Shown here in pieces: positions 1 through 12,200 of a DNA stretch of 47,891 nt (positions are counted from its first letter, which is position 1; each line of letters opens with the position of its first letter). Location of the stretch: NCBI GenBank assembly GCA_002081555.1, contig MZNV01002257.1, forward strand, positions 1 through 47,891. Reading direction: 5' to 3'. Both the position numbers and the translations under genes were made by a program. The stretch is from Protostelium mycophagum (Eukaryota; Evosea; Variosea; Protosteliida; Protosteliaceae). The notes under the pieces are model-generated. The model saw only the letters and a program-made list of their open reading frames with translations, did no database searches and had not been told where the DNA came from.

Positions 1-295
1 GGGGATTCGAGTCCGCTGCGCAATACATCTTTGTCATTCTCAACGCACCAAGGGAATTTCAAAAATAAAGCGAGATTTTGTTGAAATCCAAACAAAATTT
101 TGGGTGTACATGATGACGAATGTTGACCTTGGGGCCAGACATCCACGCATTTTAATGAAGAACCCGACGGTGACCTCTTTATAGAGGTATGGTGACGTCG
201 ATGGAAGACCTCTAACATCTTGCCAGCATCCTTGTCTTCAGAGAAAATCGTAGTTTGTAATACTTGAAATTTTCATCACAATCACGAGCCACATT

Positions 296-2972
296 TTATT
301 CATCATCAGCATAATCAACTAATGAAGTCGGTGCCGCATAAGGATATCCCGTCTGCTGTCCATAAGGATACCCCGTCTGTCCCTGTGGTGCGGCATACTG
401 CTCATTGCCATACATGTACTGATCATTACCCGAGTAGTAGCTCTGCCAGTACTGCGCATGCGCGGTGTCTTGCTCTTGTTGAGCTCTATACTGCTGCATC
501 TCTTTTTCAAAATGCTGCTCTTTGGCTTGTTTCCTTTGGGCCTCGTCTTCTTCCGCTTTCTTGGCATCTCTTTCAACTTGAATTTTCAAGTCGGGGAGAC
601 TGTCTAAGATGGCCTGGCGGTGGTCTTGCTGGTCGATTCCTGGAAGATGTCGGTGTTGTAGATTGACAAAGATGTGAAAAAAAGCAAGGGTTATTTAAAT
701 TCTTTTTTCTAAACTTTTTTGAAATTTTTTAAAATTTAATAAAAAAGAATTTCGATCTCAAAAAATAAAAACACAAATCACCTGCAGCGTCCAAGCCGAT
801 ATCTTCTATCTGACAGAGCGTGTCAAGGTCGCCATAGCCACCAGATATCAACGAATCGGTGTACTTCTCCAGCTCCATCTTGTTCTTCTGTCCCACCTTC
901 CTCAAGAATTCAGAGATGAGGCGGCTGCTAATGCTGTACGCAGACTCTTCAGAGACTGGCGCGTTGTAGTCGGTCGTCTCGGCGGCGGGATAATCGGCTG
1001 TCGGGTTGTAGTTTGTCGGGTAAGTGTACTGCTGGTCGGTGGTGGGGTAAGCGTTGGGGTCTTGGATGTTGGGGAAGTGTGAGACTTCCTGGGAAATTCA
1101 GACGAAAATTCCGGGAAATTAGCTTACCGCTTCGCCGTTGTAGTTGTACATTGGCTCGTCCACTTCGCGCTGCGCGCGAACCGCATCTGCGACTTGCACC
1201 AGATTTTTCATGTCTTCGCGATTCTGCAGAGAGTTAGTCGAATTCACAAAATAAATCCTCATTTAAATTTATGTTGATTTTGTCTGTGCAATACAGGTAC
1301 TGCGGCTCTGCCACAGAAAAAACTTTATGTTGTGCGTTAGTTATTTGATATAACACTGGAATTGTAGACAGACTTGGTTTACGTCTTCGTGAAGAAAATA
1401 AACATCTCTCAATTTCTTTGCATGGGATTGAAGTATCGATTAAAACATATATAAATTTAAATTAAAATAAATCATAATAAAATCACCTGAGCGACAGGGT
1501 TGGGGTCCTCATTCGCCCATTTGATAATCAGTACCTTTTTATTTCAATTGTCTATACACATCAAAGATTCTTGGTAGTTCTCGCGAAGAATCCAGTTGAT
1601 TTGTAGACGAATATTTTTCTTTTAGAGATTAAAATCGGAAGATTTCTCGTTGAACCAAAAGATCATCACCTCATCATCGACGAGACTCTGATCGATCATG
1701 GCCTCTTTAGCGAATTCGGCACTCGTTCTCAGACTGTACTTCACGAAGGCAATGCATTTAGACCATATCACACGGACTAAGACGCATCAGTGATGTGATG
1801 GGACATCTTCATTGTGCCATGTCACAGTCACGGAGGAAATAAATTTTATATCTCATTATTTTTTTTGACACTGTCATCAAAAGTCAAATTGTCCAAAAAA
1901 ATTCGTTTTCTGGAAAAATTCCAATTTCAAAAAGTCAAATTGTCCAAAAAATTGTTTTCCTGGAAAAATTGCAATTTCAAAATAATAAAAAAACACACCG
2001 TATTCGACATTTCCCCACTCAGAGAAGTGTTTCACGACAAGGTCCTCAGACAATCCTTCCCTCTTTAATCCGGCGATATAGAGTGTGCGGTTGTTTTTGT
2101 TGAAAGACCCAACACCACCCATATCCTCTCTATAAGTCCTGTGTCTGTCTCTGCCAAAGACATCATGCAACATGTCGGCGCGAAGTTCGTCTTCTTCTAA
2201 TGGAATACGGTGGTAGTATTGACATTCGGGACCCTGCATATATTGTGAGCTTCTAAGGTAGTATTTTTTGGAGCTGGATGATGCAGATGAACAGAGTAAT
2301 AGAGTTGAAGGAAAGAAGATCATTTCGAACACAGAGGTGTATTTGGTGGCGCTGCAACAGGAACATGTCTATGGCCGTTGTTGTTTGGCTTTGCCACAAC
2401 GCTTGATGATCAGAGGATCTTCAAATCATCATACAACCAAGACGATATGTAGAATTGTAGAGAAAACTTACAGCACTACAATGGCCTCTGGCAAAGTATA
2501 GACAGAGCCAAGTGTCCTTGTTTCCCTTGTCTGCCTTGGTATATCCGGCATCACTGGCCACACAGCACTTCGTCTGAGCTTTCATTCTAAGGTCTATCAG
2601 TGGTGTAAATCTCGTCGCTTCATATGTCCAGAAATGTATATGACCTCACCTCACAGAGATATCACGACGTGTGTCCCCCAATTTTTTATGGTACCAAATG
2701 TTATACTCTGAACTGTGCGCGGTGAACTCTCTCATTGGTCCAGCTCCCTTCTTGACTTGTCTTCTAGCTGGACGTCCAGAATATGGATTCAGAACTCTGC
2801 TTCCGTCCAACTTGAGAGTCATTTTAGAGTCGACTGGTGCTAATGGAACAGCAGAAGGGAGAATCTCCATTTGAAGAGGAGTGACTAGGGATTGACGATA
2901 AGCGAACTTGGGATCTGCATTGCTTGGTATCTGTCCTACTTCGGGAGCTCCTGCTGCTCGGCGGTCGCTCAT
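296..2972 (-). CDS. CWC2: Pre-mRNA-splicing factor CWC2/RBM22-like, with C-terminal SAM domain
   Basis: Spliceosome NTC-associated RNA-binding protein that touches U6 snRNA (known for the family). Eight exons join in one frame with GT-AG sites: 2972-2650, 2610-2472, 2233-1999, 1776-1670, 1534-1487, 1223-1128, 1088-782, 639-296, giving 532 residues. In order: the Torus region (FTPLIDLRMKAQTKC, then DAGYTKADKG), a CCCH finger (WLCLYFARGHC...PECQYYH, spacing C-x7-C-x5-C-x3-H), an RRM (NRTLYIAGLK; CIAFVKY), and the family signature KWANEDPNP. Unlike the usual family form, it continues with a Tyr/Pro/Asn-rich linker, a SAM-like helical domain (about 330-420; ISEFLRKVGQKN, ending QAILDSLPDLK) and a Tyr/Gly/Gln-rich tail. 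The start is the first ATG of exon 1. The NTA1 stop lies about 100 bp upstream on the same strand. Confidence 0.9.
1881..1980. repeat. Two-copy ~50 bp tandem repeat inside a CWC2 intron
   Basis: Two adjacent copies begin at 1881 and 1932 with AAGTCAAATTGTCCAAAAAA. Both contain a TGGAAAAATT segment and end CAATTTCAA. They lie in the intron between the third and fourth CWC2 exons and differ by a few substitutions and one length change. Confidence 0.85.
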
Positions 2973-3075
2973 CTCTGATCGTTGTTGATGAATCTTCTGT
3001 TAAAAAATTTCCAAAAAGAAAAAGCCTCAGCAAAACAACAACCAAAGAAGACAAGACCAAAAATACAAACACTGT

Positions 3076-4096
3076 CTATTTTGTTGGAATTGTTGCGACC
3101 AGAACACCTTCTTTCCTCTTTCCAAAGACTTCAATGATACTGCTTGGGAATGATTTCAGGTCTAAAACACAAGACGCACCGACAAAGTTGGAGCCACATT
3201 CTGAACCTGCAATCGATCGGTTCACATCGAAATGATGGTACATGCCGTACCTGTACGATTACATGCCACAAATAGAACGTCTTTCTGCAACAGAGGACGG
3301 ACTCTGCGACACCAGTAGCTGATCGTTGAGAGTACAGAAGTCTCATCATCGGTGGCGTCTGGATGGTCAAGCCAGTTGCACAGCATGAAGATGATCTTTG
3401 TCGATTCTTGGCTGTGATACGTCCCAAACTCGTATAGAGAAGGGTCAATGTATTTTCTTGGATTAATGTCCATGCAGATACCAAAACCGATCTGCGAAGA
3501 AAATGAACATCATGAGAATGTACATCTCATCACCTTGCCAAGGGAAGGGATGTCTATCGTGGAGAACCCAGGGCCCTCTTCGGCCCAGGTTTCGTCCGTT
3601 TCATAAAGAAAATGTTTTCGGTAAGACAATAACTCCTCTCCATTTGGACCGACAAGGCACATGGCGTTGTACCATTTGTCATCTAATCATCGTTTCAGAA
3701 CTGCATCCTGGAGATCATCACCTTCTAACAGTGGATAACCTGCAGCAACGTGGCAGCCTTGTACTATTCAATCAAAGATAGACATGGCTTTTTTGCCTAC
3801 CGAATGTTTTTGCAGTTTTAGCACACCATTGAAATGTAGGACCTTTTCTATCTTCCATGTATGGTCTGATGTCTTCTCGATCACGAAAATGATAACCTTT
3901 CGAGTCAACAACAGGAATGAGAACGCATGCCACCTGTGAACGCCATTTCGGGAAGTAGTATGATGTCCAATTGATCTGTGTCTGCGCTGTCCAGCAGTCG
4001 TGTTGCCGTGTCCATGTTTTCGCTCACTTTTTTCAATTTGATGTCAAACTGGCAACATGCTGTCTTTTCGTTCAGAATGAGCACGCTCATTTTCAA
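3076..4096 (-). CDS. NTA1: Protein N-terminal amidase (NTA1/NTAN1, nitrilase fold)
   Basis: Deamidates N-terminal Asn or Gln in the Arg/N-degron pathway (family knowledge). Six exons join in frame: 4096-3934, 3896-3801, 3757-3722, 3682-3534, 3491-3251, 3206-3076, giving 271 residues. The nitrilase Glu-Lys-Cys triad is visible: Glu in LLPEMAFTG, Lys in LSYRKHFLYETD and Cys in FGICMDINP. Other family landmarks are YHFRDREDIRPY, YNAMCLVGPNGEELLSYRKH, WCRRVRPLL, VLFVACNRTG and the C-terminal GSECGSNFVGAS. The architecture matches the yeast NTA1 (C-N hydrolase) type, and length is slightly short. It reads in the same direction as CWC2. A divergent gene begins about 150 bp from its start. Confidence 0.9.
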
Positions 4097-4249
4097 TTAC
4101 CAATCTTGATGTCTCGAGGCATTTTGATGTTGAGAATGATCAATGGTTTCACCGTTTTTGGTGATTGTAGAAGCCCAAATTCGAATTTTCACTTTTGACA
4201 TGTTCAACCGACACATCATTCAGCCTGCAATCTCAAACACGAACTAAAA

Positions 4250-5364
4250 ATGGACACCCCACTTCAGAAGATAAATGGGCTCTGCAGCAATATTCAAGCT
4301 ATGGCACGAAAACACTCAGCGCTGAGGCCAATGACGGTTGAGGCTTTAGAAGATCTATTACGTCGCTTTGAAGACGTATTAACGGCTGGGAGAGGTAGTG
4401 CTCTGTCTGACGAATTGCTCGTTTTCTGAAAGATATAGGCCTTGGCGTCCCAAAGAGAACATCATCTGCCTCAATACAGAACTCTCATAATCGTCCACAG
4501 GAAAAGATCAAACCAGCAGAGATACCAGAACCAGTTCTTGCACCATCTTATAACAGAAACGGCTATTCTGAGTCTCAGTCAGAGGGCGACGATGAAGACG
4601 AAGAGCTGATCGACGATCATTATCTCGATACACAAGAGAGACAAACTGGCAATTCCAGCTTTCGCAGTCAGCAGCTTTCAAATCACTCCTTAGAACCAAT
4701 CGAAACTCACTCACTTAATTCATCTGGCGATCCATTCAGACCAATAACAACCAGGCAGACACATCGAGCAGAGACCAGTTCACTTGGATATTTATTTGGA
4801 GAAACAGAAGAGATCAGATCGCCGTCCCTCGTGAGTGTTTGATCCCTTTGATCATGACAAAATGTGTCAAATCCAATTGTACACATCCTAAAGACGTTCA
4901 AATTTAATTGTGTTCAGAGTCGGACAAGCAGCAGAGGAAGTTCTGGCAACTCTTCACTTCGCGAGGAGCCGCTTTTAGCCGCGACTTCAGAGTTCTATGC
5001 AGGTACGACCTCACTTTCTGTTTAAATTCTGTTTATGGATCCCTATGTTGTGCTTGCCGTTGTGTCAAAGATATCTTAAACCTTGCGTATGGATCGGTCG
5101 AAATATGAGTTTGTGCTCAGCCTTCTCATGGACCAGATTTCTGATGACTTGGCTGCAGTTCCCACTTTTGGAAGGTTTAAGCATCACATGCAGACACCAG
5201 AAGAACAAGAGAGACTCCAACGAAAATTCCAAGCGCAGCAAGAGCTCAGAGTGAGTCTATCATGCAGAGGTTGAGTTGATCATCATCAGGCCGGGCTTCA
5301 ATCGCAATTAGATGAGAAGAGGCAACAGCAGACGATCATGCGACAGAATGGAGGGTGGCGATAA
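4250..5364 (+). CDS. Hypothetical serine-rich acidic protein with C-terminal helical region
   Basis: I do not recognise the family. The protein opens MDTPLQKINGLCSNIQAMAR, helical, followed by a long low-complexity Ser/Glu/Asp-rich section (SESQSEGDDEDEELIDD). A charged helical end contains KYEFVLSLLMDQISDDLAAV and EEQERLQRKFQAQQELR and stops at TMRQNGGWR-like sequence (IMRQNGGWR). Introns run from about 4395 to 4440, from 4841 to about 4918, and from 5250 to 5290. The junction near 4999-5089 is unresolved: the frame giving KYEFVLSLL has a stop before ATG 5089 and no clean AG. Either an atypical acceptor is used or a separate small gene starts at 5089. It diverges from NTA1. Confidence 0.6.
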
Positions 5365-5424
5365 TGACATCCAGAGTATCTTTTTGTAAATACAATTTGA
5401 GCCTGATTCGATGACTATTGGTCT

Positions 5425-6052
5425 TCATTTGTACAAGGTCATACGATGCAAAGAGGTCTGCTCTCTGCTGGAAAGACTCTCTTTGGTGAATGCAGGGCTA
5501 TTTCGTACCGTTCCTCCGATTGTGACGGAAAATGCATTCTGTGGTGATGTGAGAATTGGGTGTTTCAGATGACACTCACATTAGAGGAGACAGGTGCTTG
5601 TCTAAAACATCTTTGAGCGATAAGACGGGAGAGTTTGGCCTCAAGATTCTGTTCATCACGGCAATGTTGTTTGCCGTCTCGGCATGATTCATTGACCTTG
5701 ATCTTCTGAATACCTTCTGAGTCTATATCAATTTCACCGATGATAGTTTGCATCTTCCCGATCACCTCTGTTGGTTGCACCAACACAGCCTCTACCGGTA
5801 TGTCATTCATCAATTCTGTGATTGGATCCACAAAACCAACTGAGGAGTTCTTTCGTGACCGAGTGGAATTGGAATTGATGGTGAGGCTGTTCATCGTGCA
5901 GAATGGCCTTGTCCATGTTATTGCATAGGGAGCATCATGTGGAATATCGCGGTGTGATTCCCTACTGATGCAAACCCTGCCCTTGCGGTAAGGACACGTG
6001 TCATGTCTCGGTCTCTTACCGTATTGAAGGCCCGCACACCATTCAACACCAT
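5425..6052 (-). CDS. Small hypothetical protein, possibly mitochondrial
   Basis: Three exons join in frame: 6052-6020, 5981-5580 and 5538-5425, giving 182 residues. I do not recognise it. The first ~60 residues (MVLNGVRAFNT, then GRVCISRESHRD and later SNSTRSRKNSS) are rich in Arg and Ser and poor in acidic residues, as in a mitochondrial presequence. The middle (VDPITELMNDIPVEAVLVQP) looks folded, and the C-terminus (NAFSVTIGGTVRNSPAFTK) is basic. A longer start through a further exon near 6130 with a weak GTCTTT donor is possible. Its 3' end converges on the preceding plus-strand gene with about 60 bp between. Confidence 0.6.
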
Positions 6053-6186
6053 AGCAACCACGAAACCCTAGCCCGGGAGCCGCGACAAGACGAGTGTCAT
6101 AAAGACCTCATAGCGAGGGCTCGTCATCATCGTCCTCCTTTGAGGATTACACTTCTCTACAATGTTGTAGACGGCATAAATCGATC

Positions 6187-7155
6187 TCATTTTATCAAAT
6201 TTATTCTTCCGCCACAAATTTCAAACGTTTTAGACTCTTCTGCTTTGATGGTGACACACCACAATATATTTGTCATTGCGCTCTTTACAGCAGCTTTTTC
6301 TTCAGTTGTAGATGGCACTGTCAGGACCACGGTCACGTGACCTCCATGAGGGGTTTTCACAGAAAATTCTTTCCTGTCAGCCTCGTCTTTTGTTCTGGAC
6401 AACAGACAGCTGTACATGTCTGTACCGAGTCAGCATGACGTAATCAGATGGGTGGAAAGTTACCTGAAAATTCTTCTATTTGGGACTTGTTGACGAGGAA
6501 TGTGAGCTGCACGATGTGCGAAGAGCCGCTTGGGTGTGGTTTAGACAGTGGTGGGACCTACGAAATGTAAGCCACCTCATGCATGATTCGTCTATAACTC
6601 ACCCGCTTTTCTCTCTCTGTTATATCTTGGCAATAAAAAGGGACACTACCCCTTTCAAATGATCTGTAGAGGTCAGTTAATTCTGACGTACCATTAAAAT
6701 CGCTCACTCTGGAAATGAAACGAGCCACTTGATATCGACGCCGTCTCTTCTCTTTCTTCCTCCTTCCTTCGGCTCCGTATACTTCAATTTTGTCGCTATT
6801 AGATTGAGATTTGTCTTGATCAAACTGAAACTCACATTCTAGAGAGCGTCTCTCTTGATCTGAAGGAACACCTAACAGGGCCCAGTCAATCCAACCATCT
6901 GGTTTCTCTCCCCACCAATGTCCTGCATTTTTTGGTTTTGAAATCGGAAAGACAATCACCTTTCTTGTGTGAATCGCTCTCAAAAGCAATCAATTCAACA
7001 TATACACCGTCCTCTAAGAGAATGAGAGAGTTGGACGTTGTTCCATCTGCATGTTTGCCTCCAGGATAGAGATGAAAAACGGATGTGAGATGTTCTGGAG
7101 GATTTGATAACGTCTCGAGAGGGACCAATAATACAAGATGATCGAGTGTCGTCAT
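6187..7155 (-). CDS. Glyoxalase-like domain protein (VOC superfamily)
   Basis: Four exons join in frame: 7155-6960, 6922-6603, 6557-6464, 6419-6187, giving 280 residues. The N-terminus MTTLDHLVLLVPLETL with YPGGKHADGTTSNSLILL and GVYVELIAFES is the hallmark of glyoxalase-like (VOC) domain proteins found in fungi and protists. WWGEKPDGWIDWALLG and RGSVPFYCQD further along also match that family. The substrate is unknown and lactoylglutathione activity should not be assumed. The C-terminal exon (FSVKTPHGGHVTVVLTVP) is a second beta-rich segment. A Lys/Arg block RRKKEKRRRRY sits in the middle. Confidence 0.8.
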
Positions 7156-7433
7156 GATTTGTCGAAGGTTCTTCGTTTTGGGGTTTGATTAATTAAGTCA
7201 CGTGACCATATCTTCGGTTCTCCACGACTTAAAACCAATAAACGATCTTACCGTAAAAGTCGCGGTAGTGAACGCGATATCAAATTTGCCGAAGCAACAT
7301 ATCTGTACAGCGTCTTCAGACACTGGGCTGAAGACTTTGGGTTGAGGATATGGACAAGCTTAGCCTGTGACTCTCGCTGTGCATGCTTCTACATCTGACC
7401 ACCATCTATAAATACTTGAGTGGTTTTGTTTAG

Positions 7434-7659
7434 ATGACAGTGCTCTGCCAATTGCGACATCGACGCGGTAAGAGACGAGATGTATCTTTCGGTAAATTTG
7501 AAATGTTTTGCACCAGGGCAGTGAAAAATTTATTCATTGAATTTCTCAGGTATCCGAGAAAACACTGGAGATCTGTCACTGGTGGACAAAGTCACGGTAC
7601 GTTACCGTCCACACACGGTTAGGATGAATTCGGAAATTCGGGGAGACACTCAGTCATAA
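7434..7659 (+). CDS. Possible 47-residue protein
   Basis: Two exons, 7434-7467 and 7550-7659, join in phase and read MTVLCQLRHRR, then GIRENTGDLSLVDKVTVRYR, ending GDTQS. CTATAAAT lies about 25 bp upstream of the ATG. The next gene begins 14 bp after the stop. No family is recognised. The clean splice junction and charged composition favour a real gene, but its size leaves doubt, and it may be a leader of the following transcript. Confidence 0.35.
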
Positions 7660-7672
7660 TTTAGCCGCCACG

Positions 7673-8446
7673 ATGTTGTTCAAACATACTAGCACCGAGT
7701 TCTATAGCTCCAGCGATGATGAGTTCGCTCTCACAGAAGATGACATCGCCTTTCTATACGATATCCAACACCTCCTCGACGTGACCACCGCTGAGTACGG
7801 ATCATCCTCTTCGGTCATCACACATCAACATCCTCTCACGCGCAAGTCTAAGCTCAACAATGACACCTGTTCCTGTGCAACTGTCCCCTCAGCGAAGCGT
7901 GCCCGCACAGACGCGCCCGTAGTGGAGGCATCTCCATTGATGAACGAGAGCAAAGTCACCGGCTCCGGCCCTTTCTTCTTGAAGGAGGAGCTAAGACAAG
8001 AACAACGCAAGTCATACGATGACGAGATCCGCTACCTCACTCCCAACCCTGTCATACAGGTGATTGACTTTTAATGATGTTGGCATTTCTGACATTGCGC
8101 AGGCTGTTGACATCTGTGATCTATCTTCCGGATTGGTGAAAGTGGAGCTCTGCGACTTGCAAGGGAACCCTGTGAAGCCAGAGGACGCCACTCTGTCCAG
8201 CACCACCGTGCAGCAATACTCCATCAACACAGACACAAAGAGGACGAACAGAATGAAGCTGAGGGTGAGTCACCGCGCACCTCTTCAACATTTCGCTGAA
8301 TACTTTAGGTCATGACAAAGCAAACGAGAAGCTTTCGGCTAAAGTTCATCATTATGTATGCCACATTGACACGAGAGATCAAAAGAGAGATCTTCTATTC
8401 TGGCGACTTTGAAGTGGGATGCAGCAAGAGGAAGAAGTCCGCCTAA
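7673..8446 (+). CDS. Hypothetical protein, possibly a nuclear or DNA-binding regulator
   Basis: Three exons (7673-8059, 8103-8264, 8309-8446) join in frame to give 228 residues. The N-terminal half is acidic and Ser-rich (EFYSSSDDEFALTEDDIAF) and has the basic patch SAKRARTDA. The C-terminal ~100 residues look like a beta-rich domain: SGLVKVELCDLQGNPV, QYSINTDTKRTNRMKLRV, then SFRLKFIIMYATLTREIKR. It ends with the basic tail GCSKRKKSA. The alternating strands and Lys/Arg content suggest a transcription-factor-like fold, but I cannot name a family. AATAAA lies about 45 bp after the stop. Confidence 0.75.
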
Positions 8447-8515
8447 ACCGAAAATTTTGACCAACATATGAACATAGAGAAATGTAAATAAAAAGATGAG
8501 ATTAACTCCAAAACT

Positions 8516-9102
8516 TTAAGACTCTTCCATTTTGTCTGCGATCAGCCCTCCATACATCCGTTCGATGTGAGTGATGTCATTATTCTGTGATCTCAAGGCG
8601 GCGGCCAGCTCTCCTTCCTCTATATGTCCGTTCCACACGATCACTTCTAAATTGTCGTTTGCTGCTCTCATCCTCTTTGTTATATCAAGCAACTGTATTT
8701 GTCAGTGGTTCTAAAGCAATAATCTAATGTGATTGGTGAACGGAAAACATTAAAATCTATTTTTGTGTGGTGATGGTCTCTTACCGCAACGGTCACGTCG
8801 CTTATCTCAAAATATTTTTCGATTGTTGTGATTTTAAGATGTACAAGTTCAGGAAAATAAAACTGCACAACATTCTCGCCACAGACCGCCTATCTTACCG
8901 CAACGCTCACGTTCCGTACCGAGACTCTTGAAGATAGGACAAAGACATAAAGACATACCTCTCTTGCTCGATTTTTCTCCTGGGCATGCAACCTCTTGTA
9001 ATAGTCCAACTCTACTTGCAGCTTTTTCGTGACCTCATCGTCTCCCCCAGTTTTCTTCGAGATTTCTGTGGGATTGATAGAGGGGGCATGCAGCAGTGAC
9101 AT
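8516..9102 (-). CDS. Small coiled-coil protein
   Basis: Three exons (9102-8959, 8874-8785, 8692-8516) join in phase 0, giving 136 residues. The sequence begins MSLLHAPSINPTEISKKTGG, then has helical stretches (KKLQVELDYYKRLHAQEKNR; LLDITKRMRAANDNLEVIVW) and ends GGLIADKMEES. The family is not recognised; size and helicity suit a subunit of a larger complex. The first intron contains a decoy copy of the second exon's end plus donor (GCGTTGCGGTAAGA versus CCGTTGCGGTAAGA). It converges on the 7673-8446 gene with 69 bp between stops. Confidence 0.65.
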
Positions 9103-9228
9103 CTTCTCGTAGTATTTGATCACCTATACTGAGATATAGACATTGTACTGTACTTGGGTTTATTTCTGGTATTTATAGTATGCTTTAGTATTTTTGGCCA
9201 CAATTTATATTTTCCAGCCTCACGGTTT

Positions 9229-12200
9229 TTAATGGTTCGCGACAGAATACACTTCTATCGTTATCTTAACAGACATCTTCGAAAAGAAAGAATGAAGATT
9301 CACCCTGATATTGGCCCTGATGCAATCGGGACGCCAGTCTTCGATTTCCAACCCTTCGAGTTTTCTGAGTCTAGAGAGTGCGACATACGCTTGCCCGTCC
9401 TCAAATACCTTTGTCAGCGAGACGATCCCGCTGTCCAAAGTGAGACCTTGAGACTTGTGGACCGTGATGCTCCACGCCAGTCGGAGAGGAATCTGTCATC
9501 ACGTCACTTTTTGACGGGTCGTCTGATCTTTTGATATATTTCTGACGTGACTTTGACAGGTTGAAAAGTCATTATGGGATACCTGACAGCGTTGTGCTGA
9601 ACCTTGAAGACTTCGGACTTCTCGTATTTCTGGGAAAATTGTCTTCAATGACCCATCTTCGAATTTCACGACCGGGAGGGTCTTGTGTGAATCATACCAT
9701 CTACAACGAGTCAGATGAAAAATCGTGTAAAAAATACCCGCTACATAAGGCATTGGCAGAGTGCTGTGGTCAGTCAATTTTTTGTTGAATGCGAAATAAT
9801 AATAATAGAATTCGTTGATTTTTTTGTAATGTTGAGAGTTAAAATTTTAATGTTGTGCCACCACCTTGAGCTCGTGCTTTTTTTCTGAACTCAAAGTCTC
9901 AAACTCGACTATGACCCCTTTTGAACCGTTGACGTGTTCGTGGTCGATGTTGCTGAGCAACATCACTTGTGCTCCTATTTTTAGACATATTTTATAATTG
10001 ACGGTGAGGGGGTCGAGCAGGTCGAAGAGGTTGTTCACCGCCAGCTGATCGTTCTTCTCTGAAATTTCTCAGAAAACTCAGTGAAATTTCTGTTTTTTAA
10101 TGGAAAAGTGGTGAAAATCTTTTTTCTGAAAATTGAAATTTCTGGTAAATTTCTTCAAAGATCTCGGAAAGTCAGGAGAAAAAATCGTGAAATTTCAGGG
10201 AAATTTCACGGTGTAGAATCGTATAATGAAATTTCATACTGCTCCTGGTTGGAAAGACCATATCCTTCGCGTTGTAGTTGACGATATTTCCCGGTAATTC
10301 ATCCAAATTCTTGGAATTTTCTTCGTCACAATCTCTATTTTTAGGATGTATGACAGTGGGTAAGATATCTTCTGTCATAGTGTCAACATTGGCCTTTTCA
10401 TCATCTCTATCTTTAGATCTTATTATTTCTGAAATTTTCATTTGCGCAGCAAATGTCACTTTGACATCAGACATGTCAAATATGTCATCTTGACACTTAC
10501 TATAATTGGTCTCGTCCTGTTTACGTCTTTGTCTTTCTTGGCTCATACTGACGTGCCTCTCCTTAGCATCTTCCAGAATTTTCGTGGAAGATTCGCTGAT
10601 CTTTCCCAAACGTATCTCGTTCAGCATCCCGGCAAAAACCGGGTCCGCTTGTCTGTGAATTTCCTGCGAAATTTCACCGAAATTTCACCGAAATTTCACC
10701 GAAATTAAAAGATAAACTCAGCGAAAATTCTGAAAACCTTGGATGAGATTTATTTACGTATTTACAGAACAAAGGAATTCCACGTGAAATTTCTTGGAAA
10801 TCTCACCTTGAGCGCTTGGATGTGGTGAACAACCCTGTTCCAGGACTTTGCTTCGAAACAAAATTTCACTTCTATGTCTATATTCCCTCTTAAATCTCTA
10901 TCTCCTTCAGTATGACATCATACTTCGTCATCATGACGTCATCATGACACAAGACATCATAATGAATCCCACATAATCATGATCATGACATCATACCGAT
11001 ACCCACTTTTCCATTATGGGAGGTAATTGCAAGAAGTCACCGCACAATATCACTTGCATGCCACCAAATGGTTCTTCAGAATGTCGCAGTTCTCTGGCGA
11101 GACTCTCTAAGATGTCGAAAAGCTGCCCGCTCACCATCGAGATCTCATCGATGATCAACACATCAGTCCGCTGCCATGAGCTCTGCAGGACTGTTGGTAC
11201 CGATTTGAAGGTAGATTTCGAGGCTTTGCCGCAAGATGCAATCGTTCGATCAGTTGAATCGGTAGCATGATCGTTACAAAGGTGAATGCATAAATTCTCG
11301 TTGAGAGTTATAGAATGCATTCTCTCAGGTTGTATTGATGTGATTTATTGTGGTTTTGCGGCAAAGCTGCAGACACAAAGTCAATCCGAATGGATGAGCG
11401 TTGTACCAAACATATCGTTTCTTTGACAAATCCAATGTCTATAAACCGTCTTCTGCGGTGAGATTTGTGAGGATATAAACCCTTTGGAAATCGGACCTCG
11501 TGTCTTCTGGCGTTGTTCTTGAGCTCTTCGGCTCTCTCCTTGTGAGTCAACTTCTTAGAGACACCTATACCGGACCATCTGTGGATCGTGACACCTGTAC
11601 ACGTCATCACACGTCATCATCACATGATGAGGTGGTGCCGCTGCTGCCGCTGCAAAAGTATGCATTCAAGTGAAATTTGATTTGGTTTGCTACAGAGACA
11701 CATCATTCTGTTTTACGTGCGTGTTCTTGGTGGATTTTGAACAAGCCGCAACACTCAATGTTGTGATTATGTCTTTAACAGCAGAGTGAACCTCCGCTGG
11801 GAGGATCTCTTCAAGCTGTGCATTTGAGTCTTAGCACGATAGAAGTCTAGATCTGTCGCAAACAGTCGCAAACATCTTTGAAGCCATTTGGATTTCCATT
11901 GGGCATTACTTGTGGATTTACAGCATCTTTGACTATGAAAACAGCATCAAATGTCAGGACGTGTCACTCTGACACCTGTCAATATCGTACCTCCCACGTT
12001 GACAGCCGCGATCCCGGTGGGTGCTGTCATGGCAACCGTGCGGCCCAAATAATTGAGCCCGGACCATATCTTCTTGAGTAGAAAAGATTTTCCAGTTCCG
12101 GCGGATCCGGTGAAAAAAATATTTTGTCCGGACATCGCGATTTCATACAACTAATGATTATTTATTTAATTTCAACAAAACCCAGAATAATATTACAGAT

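Noticed and set aside
1-17. GGATTCGAGTCC resembling a tRNA T-arm at the window start
   Set aside because: The stem does not pair properly and no D-arm, anticodon arm or acceptor stem can be built from the adjacent bases.
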